Shown here in pieces: positions 44,499-53,144 of a DNA stretch of 64,000 bases. The stretch's first letter is position 1. Every line of letters starts with the position of its first letter. This DNA is from Caulobacter sp. S45. GTDB lineage: Bacteria; Pseudomonadota; Alphaproteobacteria; Caulobacterales; Caulobacteraceae. The notes below the pieces were generated by a model. It worked only from the letters and a program-made list of their open reading frames with translations, searched no databases and was not told where the DNA came from. Both the position numbers and the translations under genes were made by a program. The stretch is taken from positions 1,420,127 through 1,484,126 of the forward strand of contig NZ_LMUL01000014.1 of the NCBI RefSeq assembly GCF_009765965.1, in the 5' to 3' direction.

Positions 44499-45671
44499 GT
44501 GGATCAAGACAAACGCCCCAATCATCGACCCGCCTTCGCCACGCGCGCGGTCCATGGCGGCCAGGAGCACGACCCCACCACCGGCGCGGTGATGGTCCCG
44601 ATCTACGCCACCTCGACCTACGCTCAGACCTCGCCCGGCGTGCACAAGGGCTTCGAGTACAGCCGCAGCCACAACCCGACCCGCTTCGCCTTCGAACGCG
44701 CGGTTGCGGACCTGGAGGGCGGGGCGGCCGGGTTCGCCTTCGCCTCGGGGCTGGCGGCGATCTCCACCGTGCTGGAACTGCTGGACAGCGGCGACCACCT
44801 GATCGCCTCGGACGACCTGTACGGCGGCACCTTCCGGCTGCTCGACAAGGTGAGAAAACGCAGCGCCGGGCTCGAGGTCAGCTTCGTCGACCTGGGCGAC
44901 CTGGCCGCGGTCGAGGCCGCCATCCGCCCCAACACCCGGCTGATCTGGGCCGAGACCCCCACCAACCCCATGCTGCGGCTGGCCGACCTTGCGGCCCTGG
45001 CCGCCATCGGGCGCAAGCACGGACTGATCACCGCCGCCGACAACACCTTCGCCAGCCCCTGGTGCCAGCGCCCGCTCGAGCTGGGCTTCGACATCGTCAT
45101 GCACTCGGTGACCAAGTACCTGAACGGCCACTCCGACGTAGTGGCCGGCTGCGTGGTGGTGCGCGAGGAAGGCGCGCTGCTCGATCAGGTGCGGTTCCTG
45201 CAAAACGCCGTCGGCGGCGTGCTCGGCCCGTTCGACAGCTTCCTGGCGCTGCGGGGGGTGAAGACCCTGGCGCTGCGGATGGAGCGCACCTGCGCCAACG
45301 CCATGAAAATCGCTCGCTGGCTGGAAGCGCGCGGCGACGTCAAGCGCGTGATCTATCCCGGCCTGGAGAGCCATCCCCAGCACGACCTGGCCAAGCGCCA
45401 GATGCACGGCTTCGGCGGCATCGTCACCGTGGTGCTCGACCGCGACCTTGCTGGGACGACGCGGATGCTGGAGCGGGTCGCCCTGTTCACCCTGGCCGAA
45501 AGCCTGGGCGGGGTGGAAAGCCTGATCGAGCACCCCGCGATCATGACCCACGCCTCCATCCCGGCGGCCCAGCGCGAGACGCTGGGCATCTCCGACAGCC
45601 TGGTGCGCCTCTCGGTGGGTATCGAGGACGCCGACGACCTGATCGCCGATCTGGAACAGGCGCTGGACTAG
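44499..45671 (+). CDS. Trans-sulfuration PLP enzyme (cystathionine gamma-lyase/synthase or beta-lyase)
   Basis: 390 residues from a GTG at 44499 with GGAG upstream. The Cys/Met metabolism PLP family is shown by YSRSHNPTRFAFERAVADLE, ASGLAAISTVLELL, and the PLP lysine in MHSVTKYLNGHSDVVAG. GRKHGLITAADNTFASPWCQ is also typical. The closest fit by eye is cystathionine gamma-lyase/gamma-synthase; specificity cannot be fixed from motifs. With the CBS-type enzyme at 30098-31486 it could complete reverse transsulfuration from homocysteine to cysteine. Confidence 0.88.
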   Translation: MDQDKRPNHRPAFATRAVHGGQEHDPTTGAVMVPIYATSTYAQTSPGVHKGFEYSRSHNPTRFAFERAVADLEGGAAGFAFASGLAAISTVLELLDSGDHLIASDDLYGGTFRLLDKVRKRSAGLEVSFVDLGDLAAVEAAIRPNTRLIWAETPTNPMLRLADLAALAAIGRKHGLITAADNTFASPWCQRPLELGFDIVMHSVTKYLNGHSDVVAGCVVVREEGALLDQVRFLQNAVGGVLGPFDSFLALRGVKTLALRMERTCANAMKIARWLEARGDVKRVIYPGLESHPQHDLAKRQMHGFGGIVTVVLDRDLAGTTRMLERVALFTLAESLGGVESLIEHPAIMTHASIPAAQRETLGISDSLVRLSVGIEDADDLIADLEQALD

Positions 45672-45675
45672 GCTT

Positions 45676-45828
45676 CCTTCTCCCCTTGCGGGAGAAGGAA
45701 GGGGCCCGCGGGTCGATAGACGCGTGGGAAGGTTGAGGGGTCGACGGAGGCTCAACACCTTGCCGTGGCGAGACCCCTCACCCTCCCAGCCAAGGCTGGG
45801 CCCCTCCCTCTCCCGCAAGGGGAGAGGG
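45676..45828. repeat. Palindromic repeat, family B, copy 1
   Basis: Left element CTTCTCCCCTTGCGGGAGAA with GAAGGGGCCCGCG, then GGGAAGGTTGAGGGGTC. The right part mirrors it: ACCCCTCACCCTCCCAGC, GGCTGGGCCCCTCCCTCTCC, CGCAAGGGGAGAGGG. It begins 4 nt after the transsulfuration gene stop. Confidence 0.85.
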
Positions 45829-45872
45829 TTCGGGTGCTTGCGCCGTCCCGTGCCCTCGCCTAACTGCGGCCC

Positions 45873-46334
45873 ATGACCACCGACGCCTCACGCCTGACCC
45901 AGCTCGGCCAAGCGGTCGCGGCCCCGGACAGCCCGGAAACCGCGGTGCTGGAGCGCGTGCCCAACCCGCAACCGGACACGCTCTATGGCGTGCGCTTCAC
46001 CGCGCCGGAATTCACCTCGCTGTGCCCCGTCACCGGCCAGCCGGACTTCGCCCATCTGGTGATCGACTATGCGCCCAAGGCCTGGCTGGTGGAGTCCAAG
46101 TCGCTGAAGCTCTACCTGCAGAGCTTCCGCAACCACGGCGCCTTCCACGAGGATTGCACCGTCGCCATCGCCAAAAAGTTCGCGGCGACGGCCGAGCCGT
46201 TGTGGCTGAGGATCGGCGGCTACTGGTATCCGCGCGGCGGCATCCCGATCGACGTCTTCTACCAGACCGGGCCGGTCCCCCAGGGCCTGTGGCTGCCCGA
46301 CCAGGGCGTGCCGACCTATCGCGGGCGCGGCTGA
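45873..46334 (+). CDS. queF: NADPH-dependent 7-cyano-7-deazaguanine reductase (short QueF)
   Basis: 153 residues, the usual length of the single-domain QueF. Cys51 in [13 protein letters not shown] forms the thioimide with the nitrile and Asp58 is the proton donor; the spacing of seven matches characterised Que[18 protein letters not shown] is the NADPH-binding QueF motif. It reduces preQ0 to preQ1 for queuosine in tRNA. No other queuosine gene is adjacent. Confidence 0.95.
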   Translation: MTTDASRLTQLGQAVAAPDSPETAVLERVPNPQPDTLYGVRFTAPEFTSLCPVTGQPDFAHLVIDYAPKAWLVESKSLKLYLQSFRNHGAFHEDCTVAIAKKFAATAEPLWLRIGGYWYPRGGIPIDVFYQTGPVPQGLWLPDQGVPTYRGRG

Positions 46335-46412
46335 ACCTTTAAGCGCCCGGTGTCGCATCCTTGACCCCAAACGGGTCTAACTGCGTAATCCAGTTTCACG
46401 GGATCGGGCTGC

Positions 46413-47345
46413 TTGAGCGACGCCGGCTACGCCATCGAACTGTCCGCGGTGATCGTGGCGGCGACGCACGGCAGCCCCCGCGTGCTCACCGTCAGCGATG
46501 GCGACGCGATCCCCTCCGGCCCGTTCCAGCCTGAGCACCGCACCCTGGAGCTCGGCCTGCGCGCCTGGGTGGAGGCGTCGACCCACCATCCCCTCGGCTA
46601 TGTCGAGCAGCTCTACACCTTCGCCGACCGGGACCGCACTATCGGGGGCGATCTGCGCACCATCGCGCTCAGCTATCTGGCCCTGACCCGCGAGGCGGAG
46701 GGCGACCGCGACGTCGGCGTGGCCTGGCGCGACTGGTATCTCTACTTCCCCTGGGAGGATCGTCGCGAAGAGGCCGCCGACCCCGTGGCCGAGGTGATCG
46801 CGCCGCGCCTGAACGCCTGGGCGGACGAGGCTCCTGACGCCGAGACCCGCCGCACCCGCCGCCAGCGCGCCCAGATTATGTTCGGCCTGGACGGCTCGCC
46901 CTGGAACGAGGAAGCGGCGCTCCAACGCTACGAACTGCTCTACGAAGCCGGCCTGATCCCCGAGGCGGCCCGCGCGCGCTCTCTCTCCCCCGACCGGGTG
47001 CTGCCCAATCCCGGCAAGCCCATGGTCCATGACCATCGCCGCATCCTGGCCACCGGCCTGTCGCGCCTACGGGCCAAGATCAAATACCGGCCAGTGGTGT
47101 TCGAACTGATGCCGCCGACCTTCACCCTGCTCCAGCTCCAGCAGGCGGTGGAGGCGCTGGCGGGCCGGCGGCTGCACAAGCAGAACTTCCGCCGCCTGGT
47201 GGAAAGCCAGGGCCTGATCGAGGAGACCGGCGAGGTGCTGGCCGACACCGGCGGCCGTCCCGCGCGCTTGGTCAGGTTCCGGCGCGAGGTGCTGCTCCAA
47301 CGCGCCGCCGCCGGAACGCGGCTGTCGCTTTCCCGCGCGGGCTGA
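46413..47345 (+). CDS. NrtR/NadQ-type Nudix-related transcriptional regulator of NAD synthesis
   Basis: 310 residues from a TTG at 46413. The N-terminal part (about 5-190) has a Nudix-like fold, with FQPEHRTLELGLRAWVEAST and YVEQLYTFADRDR, but the Nudix box REuxEExGU is not preserved, so it should sense rather than hydrolyse. The C-terminal part (about 225-295) is the NrtR-type winged helix: FELMPPTFTLLQLQQAVEAL, then HKQNFRRLVESQGLIEETG and GRPARLVRF. This protein type (COG4111 in my recollection) controls NAD biosynthesis in alphaproteobacteria. nadA and nadB follow 2.2 kb downstream with palindromes in front of nadA. Confidence 0.8.
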   Translation: MSDAGYAIELSAVIVAATHGSPRVLTVSDGDAIPSGPFQPEHRTLELGLRAWVEASTHHPLGYVEQLYTFADRDRTIGGDLRTIALSYLALTREAEGDRDVGVAWRDWYLYFPWEDRREEAADPVAEVIAPRLNAWADEAPDAETRRTRRQRAQIMFGLDGSPWNEEAALQRYELLYEAGLIPEAARARSLSPDRVLPNPGKPMVHDHRRILATGLSRLRAKIKYRPVVFELMPPTFTLLQLQQAVEALAGRRLHKQNFRRLVESQGLIEETGEVLADTGGRPARLVRFRREVLLQRAAAGTRLSLSRAG

Positions 47346-47392
47346 CCCTTCAAGCTCGGCTGTTTCGCCGCACCCGGAATCCGCACGGCCAA

Positions 47393-47410
47393 ATGCCGCA
47401 TAACAGGCAT
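47393..47410. promoter_or_regulatory. Inverted repeat upstream of the carrier-protein ligase cluster
   Basis: ATGCC-N8-GGCAT, 87 bp before the ligase start. A possible operator for the three-gene cluster; it does not resemble the nadA palindromes. Confidence 0.3.
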
Positions 47411-47496
47411 CTGACGCAGAGCGTTAATTGTTGCAGAGTGGAAATAGGTCCGCCGCATCAACGCATCCGGCGAACGATCCAGTCTGGAGCAGGGCG

Positions 47497-48411
47497 GTGG
47501 GGGAAACGGCTACGGCGCAGGGGCTTGCAGAGCAGCTTGTGCGTTCGCGCGCCCTGATCCCGACGGGTGCTCAAGGCGTCTACGGGCACGGCGAAGACTT
47601 CAGTTTTGCAATAGAAGGCCTGTCGCGGGCGATCAATCGCCTGTTCGGGCGCCAAGCGGAACGAATGCGGTTCCCGCCGGTGACGCCTCGCGCCGATCTC
47701 GAACGCATCGGCTACTTCCGCAACTTCCCCCACCTGCTCGGCACCGTGCATTGCTTCTGCGGGGACGAGCGCACGCACCGCGACCTGGTGAAGACCCACG
47801 ACGCCGGCGGCGACTGGACCGGCGCCCAGGCGGCCAGCGATCTCGTACTGACGCCGGCGAGCTGCTACCCGGTCTATCCCGCCATGGCGGCACGCGGCGT
47901 AGTGCCCGAGCAAGGCTATACGGTGCAGGTGCAGTCGCACTGCTTTCGCCGCGAACCCTCCACCGACCTGGCGCGGATGCAGTCGTTCCAGATGCACGAG
48001 TTCGTGCGCATCGGCTCGCCCGAGCAGGCCTGGGCCTTCCGCGAAGAGTGGACGGAACGAGGCCGTGATTTCTTCGCCGCCCTGCGCCTGTCCGCCGAAC
48101 TCGAAGCCGCCAACGATCCGTTCTTCGGCCGCGCCGCCGGCGTCATGGGCCAGGGTCAGCGGCAGCAACAACTGAAGTACGAACTGAAGGTGGCCATCAA
48201 CGACGCCGCCGCGACCACCGCCTGCATGAGCTTCAACGCCCACCTGGATCATTTCGGCAAGGCGCTTGAGCTTCGCACCCCCGATGGCGAGGCGGCCCAC
48301 ACCGCCTGCGTCGGTTTCGGCCTGGAGCGCATCGCGCTCGCCCTGTTCCGTTGGCACGGTGTCGACCCCGCCGCCTGGCCATCGGACGTCTTCGACCTGC
48401 TGGACGGCTGA
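47497..48411 (+). CDS. Amino acid:carrier-protein ligase (seryl-tRNA synthetase-like)
   Basis: 304 residues from a GTG at 47497, with GGAG 7 nt upstream; TTG codons at 47428 have no such site. It is a class II synthetase core without the tRNA-binding arm. The Zn2+ ligands that I recall for the characterised Bradyrhizobium aa:CP ligase Bll0957 (Cys, Glu, Cys at 131/176/279) have exact counterparts at Cys123 (ASCYPVYP), Glu168 (QMHEFVRIG) and Cys271 (ACVGFG), all offset by eight. Motif 3 is GFGLERIALALF. Such enzymes activate glycine or alanine and load it on the phosphopantetheine of a small carrier protein. Two short genes follow with 2-nt spacing and a 4-nt overlap, the last encoding that carrier. 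Confidence 0.9.
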   Translation: MGETATAQGLAEQLVRSRALIPTGAQGVYGHGEDFSFAIEGLSRAINRLFGRQAERMRFPPVTPRADLERIGYFRNFPHLLGTVHCFCGDERTHRDLVKTHDAGGDWTGAQAASDLVLTPASCYPVYPAMAARGVVPEQGYTVQVQSHCFRREPSTDLARMQSFQMHEFVRIGSPEQAWAFREEWTERGRDFFAALRLSAELEAANDPFFGRAAGVMGQGQRQQQLKYELKVAINDAAATTACMSFNAHLDHFGKALELRTPDGEAAHTACVGFGLERIALALFRWHGVDPAAWPSDVFDLLDG

Positions 48412-48413
48412 AC

Positions 48414-49169
48414 GTGACGATCACCTTCCCCACGCCTGCGTTCGACACGCACCCGCTGCTGCTGGCGCGCCGCGCCGCGCGTCGGGTGAAATGGGCCGTC
48501 TTTCAGTACCGCAACGCCGCCAACATCCGTCTGCTCAGCCAATTCGAAAGCCTGGGCGACAACTGCGAGTTCGCCAGCCTACAGAAGGGTTTCGGGGTCG
48601 ACCTGCCCGGCATGTTCAAATGGACCGAGACATCGGTGCGGATGCTGACGGACACGCTGGGCGACAATCTGGCCGGCGGGGACGACATCGCCAACCTGAA
48701 GCTGGAAACCAACACGCACGATGGGGAATATCTACTCCATCACCGCCTCTACAAGGCCAACTCCCACACCTTCGCGCGCATCGCCTTGGACGATCCAGAC
48801 AAGGTCCTGCAACGAGAGCATCGCCGCCTGATCCTGTTGAAACGCAAGTTCCTGGAGGACGTCCAAGCCGGCCGACGCATCTATGTTTTCCGCAGCCTAC
48901 GTCCCGTGAGTGAAGACCAGGCCGCCGACCTGCATCGCGCCCTGCGCCGCAAGGGCCCCAACACCCTGTTGTGGATTCGGGCCGCCCGCGAACCTGGGCA
49001 CGTCGGGCGGGTGGAACGCCGGGCCGACGGCCTGATGGTGGCCGAGATCGACACCCTGGCCACCTATGAGGACGGCATGACCTATACCAGCCGGCATTGG
49101 CTGCCGATCCTACGCAAGGCGCGCGCCCTCGCCCACGACGTTCGCGTCTCATCGGGAATGGCCGCGTGA
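48414..49169 (+). CDS. LGDNCEF-motif protein, function unknown (DUF1796-like)
   Basis: 251 residues from a GTG two bases after the ligase stop. The only motif I recognise is FESLGDNCEFASLQKGFGVD around Cys51, followed by PGMFKWTET. It resembles the (S)LGxNCxxxxQ-(F/W)xW pattern of DUF1796 proteins, described as putative papain-like cysteine peptidases. Histidines in YLLHHRLYKANSHTFAR and a mid-protein KFLEDVQAGRRIYVFRS follow. There is no signal peptide. Its place between ligase and carrier suggests it transfers, releases or uses the aminoacyl group; that is inference. Stop and next start overlap (GTGA). Confidence 0.75.
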   Translation: MTITFPTPAFDTHPLLLARRAARRVKWAVFQYRNAANIRLLSQFESLGDNCEFASLQKGFGVDLPGMFKWTETSVRMLTDTLGDNLAGGDDIANLKLETNTHDGEYLLHHRLYKANSHTFARIALDDPDKVLQREHRRLILLKRKFLEDVQAGRRIYVFRSLRPVSEDQAADLHRALRRKGPNTLLWIRAAREPGHVGRVERRADGLMVAEIDTLATYEDGMTYTSRHWLPILRKARALAHDVRVSSGMAA

Positions 49170-49417
49170 ACCTGCTCCTCGATCTGGACCTCGAGCGGGT
49201 GCTGGTCCTGGTGCGCGAACACGTCGGGCCGCACGCCGGCAAGCTCGGCCCGTCCACTCGCGCCGCCGACGTGCGGGGCTGGGACTCCGTCGCCATGGTC
49301 AACCTGCTCTTCGCCCTCGAGGAGACCTTCGGCGTGGAGTTCACCAGCGCGCAGATGGAGCGCGCGAATGGCGTGCCCATGCTGTTGAAACTGCTACAGG
49401 AAACACGAAGCGCTTAG
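49166..49417 (+). CDS. Acyl carrier protein-like protein, cognate carrier of the aa:CP ligase
   Basis: 83 residues from a GTG that overlaps the preceding stop by 4 bp; the longer reading from 49097 lies inside that gene. RGWDSVAMVNLLFALEETFG is the carrier-protein helix II region, with Ser41 in the position modified by 4'-phosphopantetheine. The start of the helix I region (LDLERVLVLVREH) and the late MERANGVPMLLKLLQE fit the four-helix carrier fold. It lacks the DSL triplet of fatty-acid ACP (it has DSVAMV), as in dedicated carriers. Confidence 0.85.
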   Translation: MNLLLDLDLERVLVLVREHVGPHAGKLGPSTRAADVRGWDSVAMVNLLFALEETFGVEFTSAQMERANGVPMLLKLLQETRSA

Positions 49418-49481
49418 GGTCGGTCACGCGCCGCGTGTCGCCACCAGGACACCCGCGACAAAATCGTCAGACTACCCTTGC

Positions 49482-49504
49482 CTTGTGCTCAGACGTAGCA
49501 TAAG
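49482..49504. promoter_or_regulatory. Putative NAD-regulator operator 1 upstream of nadA
   Basis: CTTGTGCTC-AGACG-TAGCATAAG, two 9-nt halves that are reverse complements at 7 of 9 positions, about 80 bp before nadA. A further CATAAG-TGG-CTTATG repeat overlaps its right end. Confidence 0.6.
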
Positions 49505-49546
49505 TGGCTTATGAAGGATCGGTCCCTACGTGGGAACGCCGCCCCA

Positions 49547-49569
49547 GAAATGCTCAAAGAGAGCATAAG
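49547..49569. promoter_or_regulatory. Putative NAD-regulator operator 2 upstream of nadA
   Basis: GAAATGCTC-AAAGA-GAGCATAAG, the same length and spacing as site 1, with identical TGCTC and AGCATAAG parts. It ends 14 nt before the nadA ATG and 1 nt before the AAGGAAG ribosome site. Confidence 0.6.
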
Positions 49570-49583
49570 CAAGGAAGCGCCGC

Positions 49584-50600
49584 ATGTCGTTCGCTTTAGC
49601 TCCCCGTTCCGCCGCGCCGCAACGGCTTGTGGACGCGGCTGCGCTCTATGCGCGGGTCGGCGGCCACATCCCCAAGTTCGAGTGGGACAGCTTCGCCGAC
49701 GACGCAGCGGCGATCGAACGGCTGAAGATCGAGCGGGACGCCATCGTGCTGGCCCACAACTACCAGACCCCGGAAATCTACCATGGCGTGGCCGACATCG
49801 TCGGCGACAGCCTGGCCCTGGCGCGCGAGGCCGGGAAGACCAGCGCCTCGGTGATCGTGATGGCCGGGGTCCACTTCATGGCCGAAACCGCCAAGATCCT
49901 GAACCCAGACAAGACGGTGCTGATCCCCGACGCCCGCGCCGGCTGCTCGCTGGCCGAGAGCATCACCGCCGCCGACGTCCGCGCGCTCAAGGCCCAGTAC
50001 CCCGGCGTGCCCGTGGTCACCTACGTCAACACCTCCGCCGAGGTGAAGGCCGAGACCGACGTCTGCTGCACCTCCGGCAATGCGAAGAAGGTGGTCGAGA
50101 CGGTGGTGCGCGAGTGGGGCGTGAACCGCGTGATCATGATCCCCGACAAGTACCTGGCCGCCAATATCGGCCGCGAGACCGGGATCGAAATGATCACCTG
50201 GGACGGCGCCTGCGAGGTGCACGAACGCTTCACGCCGCAGGACATCGCCGAATATCGCGACGCGATGCCGGGTGTGGTGGTGCTGGCCCATCCCGAATGC
50301 CCGCCCGAGGTGGTCGCAGCGGCCGACTATTCGGGCTCGACCGCCGGGATCGCCGACTACATCTCCGGCCGCAAGCCCAAGAAGGCGGTGCTGATCACCG
50401 AGTGCTCGATGGCCGACAACATCGCCGCCCTGAACCCGGAGACCGAGTTCCTGCGGCCCTGCAACCTCTGCCCCCACATGAAGCGGATCACCCTGAACGG
50501 CATCCGCCGCTCGCTGGAGACCCTGACCACCGAGGTGCTGGTCGATCCCGCTATCGCCGCCCGCGCCCGTCAGGCGGTGGAGCGGATGCTGGCGATCTGA
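49584..50600 (+). CDS. nadA: Quinolinate synthase
   Basis: 338 residues. The NadA signatures [34 protein letters not shown] and the cluster cysteines in [16 protein letters not shown] and RPCNLCPHM are present. It condenses iminoaspartate with dihydroxyacetone phosphate to quinolinate using a [4Fe-4S] cluster. nadB begins 11 nt after its stop. Two palindromes precede it (49482-49569), consistent with repression by the NrtR/NadQ-type protein encoded at 46413. Confidence 0.96.
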   Translation: MSFALAPRSAAPQRLVDAAALYARVGGHIPKFEWDSFADDAAAIERLKIERDAIVLAHNYQTPEIYHGVADIVGDSLALAREAGKTSASVIVMAGVHFMAETAKILNPDKTVLIPDARAGCSLAESITAADVRALKAQYPGVPVVTYVNTSAEVKAETDVCCTSGNAKKVVETVVREWGVNRVIMIPDKYLAANIGRETGIEMITWDGACEVHERFTPQDIAEYRDAMPGVVVLAHPECPPEVVAAADYSGSTAGIADYISGRKPKKAVLITECSMADNIAALNPETEFLRPCNLCPHMKRITLNGIRRSLETLTTEVLVDPAIAARARQAVERMLAI

Positions 50601-50611
50601 GGGCGCGGACC

Positions 50612-52138
50612 ATGAAGCAGCGGACCATGCATCGGGACGGGGCGCCCATCGTCATCGGCGCCGGCGCGGCGGGGCTGAGCGCGGCTTTGCGCTTGGCCGA
50701 GTACGGTCCGGTGACGGTGCTCTGCGCCGCCGACCTCGGCCAGCAGGCGGCCTCCGCCTGGGCCCAGGGTGGGGTCGCCGCCGCCGTGGGCGCGGACGAT
50801 GCGCCCGAACTACACGCCCAGGACACCCTGGCCGCTGGAGACGGCCTGTGCGCGCCGGAAGCGACGCGCCGCATCACCGCCGCCGGCCCCTCGGCCGTAG
50901 ACCGGCTGGCCGAGATCGGCGCCCGGTTCGACCGCGCGGCGGACGGGTCGTTCAAGCTCGGGCTGGAAGCCGCCCACAGCCGTCGCCGCATCGTCCATGC
51001 CCAGGGCGACGGCACCGGCCGCGAGGTGCTGCGCGCCCTGGTCGAGGCGGCCGTCCGCACACGGAACATCATCCTGCTGGAGCGGATCGACGCACGGCGC
51101 CTGCTGCTGGACGCCAATGGCGCGGTCGCCGGCGTGCTGGCCGCCGACAGGGACGGGACGGCGCTCACCCTGCGATCCGGCCGGGTCGTGATCGCCACCG
51201 GCGGGCTCGGCGGGCTCTACGCCCACACCACCAATCCCTCCGGCGCGCTGGGCCTGGGCCTGGCCATGGCGGCGCGGGCAGGCGCTGTGCTGGCGGACAT
51301 GGAGTTCGTGCAGTTCCATCCGACCGCGCTCGACGTCGGCCTCGACCCCATGCCGCTGGTCAGCGAAGCGGTGCGCGGCGAGGGTGCGATCCTGGTCAAC
51401 GATCTCGGCGAACGTTTCATGGCCGGTCACGGTCGCGCCGAGCTGGAGCCCCGCGACGTGGTCGCGCGCGCGGTGTGGGCCGAGTTGACCGCCGGTCGCA
51501 AGGTGTTCCTGGACGCCCGCGAGGCCCTGGGCGAACGCTTCGCTGTCGCCTTCCCATCGATCACCGCCGCCTGCTTGGCGGCCGGCGTCGATCCCGCCCT
51601 CCAGCCGATCCCGATCCGGCCGGCGGCGCACTACCACATGGGCGGGATCGGCGTGGATGCGCACGGCCGCAGCACGGTCGCGGGCCTGTGGGCCTGCGGC
51701 GAGGCCGCCTCCACTGGCCTGCACGGAGCTAACCGGCTGGCCTCCAACTCCTTGCTGGAGGCGGCGGTGTGCGGCGAGGCCGTGGCGCGGGACGTGGCGT
51801 GCTTCACCGCTTCAGCGGGCACGCCCCGGACACAGCGCCTGCCGCCGCGCCCGGAGCCCGGCGTGGTGCGCGCGATTCTGGACGCCCATGCCGGCGTGCT
51901 ACGCGACGCGACGGGGCTGCAGGCGGCGCTGGCCGCTCTGCGCCCGCTGGCGTTCGGCGAGGGCCCGCAAGCCGACCCAGCCCTGGCCGCCCTGTTCATC
52001 GTCATCGGCGCCCTGGCGCGACTGGAGAGCCGCGGCGGCCACTTCCGCACCGATTACCCAGCCCACGTGGCGGTCGCGCGCTCCAGCCGGCTGGCCCTGA
52101 CGGACCTGCTGGCAGAGCCGGTGGCCGTGGCGGCGTGA
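50612..52138 (+). CDS. nadB: L-aspartate oxidase
   Basis: 508 residues from ATG 50612 (an in-frame ATG five codons later is a possible alternative). The FAD fold begins VIGAGAAGLSAALRLAEYG; SAWAQGGVAAAVG, ATGGLGGLYAHTTNP and MEFVQFHPTALDVG are typical of the NadB/SdhA flavoprotein family, and HGANRLASNSLLEA closes the active site. It makes iminoaspartate for NadA. nadC, which often follows, is missing; a family B repeat begins 2 nt after the stop. Confidence 0.95.
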   Translation: MKQRTMHRDGAPIVIGAGAAGLSAALRLAEYGPVTVLCAADLGQQAASAWAQGGVAAAVGADDAPELHAQDTLAAGDGLCAPEATRRITAAGPSAVDRLAEIGARFDRAADGSFKLGLEAAHSRRRIVHAQGDGTGREVLRALVEAAVRTRNIILLERIDARRLLLDANGAVAGVLAADRDGTALTLRSGRVVIATGGLGGLYAHTTNPSGALGLGLAMAARAGAVLADMEFVQFHPTALDVGLDPMPLVSEAVRGEGAILVNDLGERFMAGHGRAELEPRDVVARAVWAELTAGRKVFLDAREALGERFAVAFPSITAACLAAGVDPALQPIPIRPAAHYHMGGIGVDAHGRSTVAGLWACGEAASTGLHGANRLASNSLLEAAVCGEAVARDVACFTASAGTPRTQRLPPRPEPGVVRAILDAHAGVLRDATGLQAALAALRPLAFGEGPQADPALAALFIVIGALARLESRGGHFRTDYPAHVAVARSSRLALTDLLAEPVAVAA

Positions 52139-52140
52139 TC

Positions 52141-52294
52141 TCCTTCTCCCCTTGCGGGAGAAGGAAGGGGCCCGCGTCGCGCAGCGGCGTGGGAAGGTTG
52201 AGGGGTCTTGCTGCGTTTTCAGCGCCGAACGTCCGTCGACCCCTCACCCTCCCAGCAAAGCTGGGCCCCTCCCTCTCCCGCAAGGGGAGAGGGG
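52141..52294. repeat. Palindromic repeat, family B, copy 2
   Basis: TCCTTCTCCCCTTGCGGGAG, AAGGAAGGGGCCCGCG, then after GACCCCTCACCCTCCC the mirror half CTCTCCCGCAAGGGGAGAGG. It starts 2 nt after the nadB stop. A partial fragment (CCTTGCGGGAGAAGGG) follows at 52319-52334. Confidence 0.85.
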
Positions 52295-52384
52295 GTGCAT
52301 GCTTGCGTCGCTTCACACCTTGCGGGAGAAGGGACATCCGCCCGTTCCCGACAAGGGGGATAAGGGCCTTGGAGCTACGCCGCC

Positions 52385-53140
52385 TTGCCTGAAGCCCCCT
52401 CGCCAGAACTCGCCCCGCTCGCTGGCCGCGTCGCCCTGGTCACCGGCGCCTCGCGCGGCATCGGCTACGAGATCGCGCTGGGCCTAGCCAAGGCCGGCGC
52501 GCATGTGATCGCCACCGCCCGCACCCAGGGCGGCCTGGAAGAGTTGGACGACGCCATCCTGGCCGCCACCGGCGAGCGCGCCACCCTGGTCCCGGTAAAC
52601 ATCACCGATGGCGCGGCCATCGACCGCCTGGGTGCGGCCATCTACGAGCGGTGGAAACGGCTGGACATCCTGATCTCCAACGCCGGCGACCTCGGCCTGA
52701 TCACGCCCCTGGCGCACCTGGACCCCAAGGTGTGGGAGCGGTCGCTGGCGGTGAACATGACCGCCACCTACCGTCTGGTCCGCTCGATGGACCCGCTGCT
52801 GCGGCTGGCCCCGGCCGCGCGCGCCATCTTCATGAGCACGGGCGTCGCCTCCAAGCCGCAGGCCTTCTGGGGCGCCTACGCCGCCACCAAGGCCGGGATG
52901 GAGGCCATCGTGCGCACCTATGCCGACGAGACCGACAACACGCCGATCCGCTGCATCCTGTTGAGCCCCGGCCCTATGCGCACACGGATGCGGATGCAGG
53001 CCTTCCCGGGCGAAGACCCCAACGACCTGACCCCGCCCGACGCCATCGTCCCCCTGGTGCTGGAACTGGTCACGGGCGAGCGCGAAGACCCGAAGGTCGA
53101 ATTTGTCCGCTACCCCGAGTGGGCGGCGAAGCGAGGCTGA
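52385..53140 (+). CDS. Short-chain dehydrogenase/reductase
   Basis: 251 residues from a TTG at 52385, the only start that keeps the N-terminal strand VALVTGASRGIGYEIALGLA. The Rossmann TGASRGIG motif, the ISNAG strand (NAG), Ser in FMSTGVAS and the catalytic YAATK are all present, so it should be an active NAD(P)-dependent oxidoreductase. Substrate unknown. Its stop is 4 nt from the ATP-grasp gene, so it probably belongs to the same operon. Confidence 0.87.
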   Translation: MPEAPSPELAPLAGRVALVTGASRGIGYEIALGLAKAGAHVIATARTQGGLEELDDAILAATGERATLVPVNITDGAAIDRLGAAIYERWKRLDILISNAGDLGLITPLAHLDPKVWERSLAVNMTATYRLVRSMDPLLRLAPAARAIFMSTGVASKPQAFWGAYAATKAGMEAIVRTYADETDNTPIRCILLSPGPMRTRMRMQAFPGEDPNDLTPPDAIVPLVLELVTGEREDPKVEFVRYPEWAAKRG

Positions 53141-53144
53141 ACCG

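Noticed and set aside
52313-52384. Start of nadC after nadB
   Set aside because: The gap contains only repeat fragments; the next gene is an SDR.
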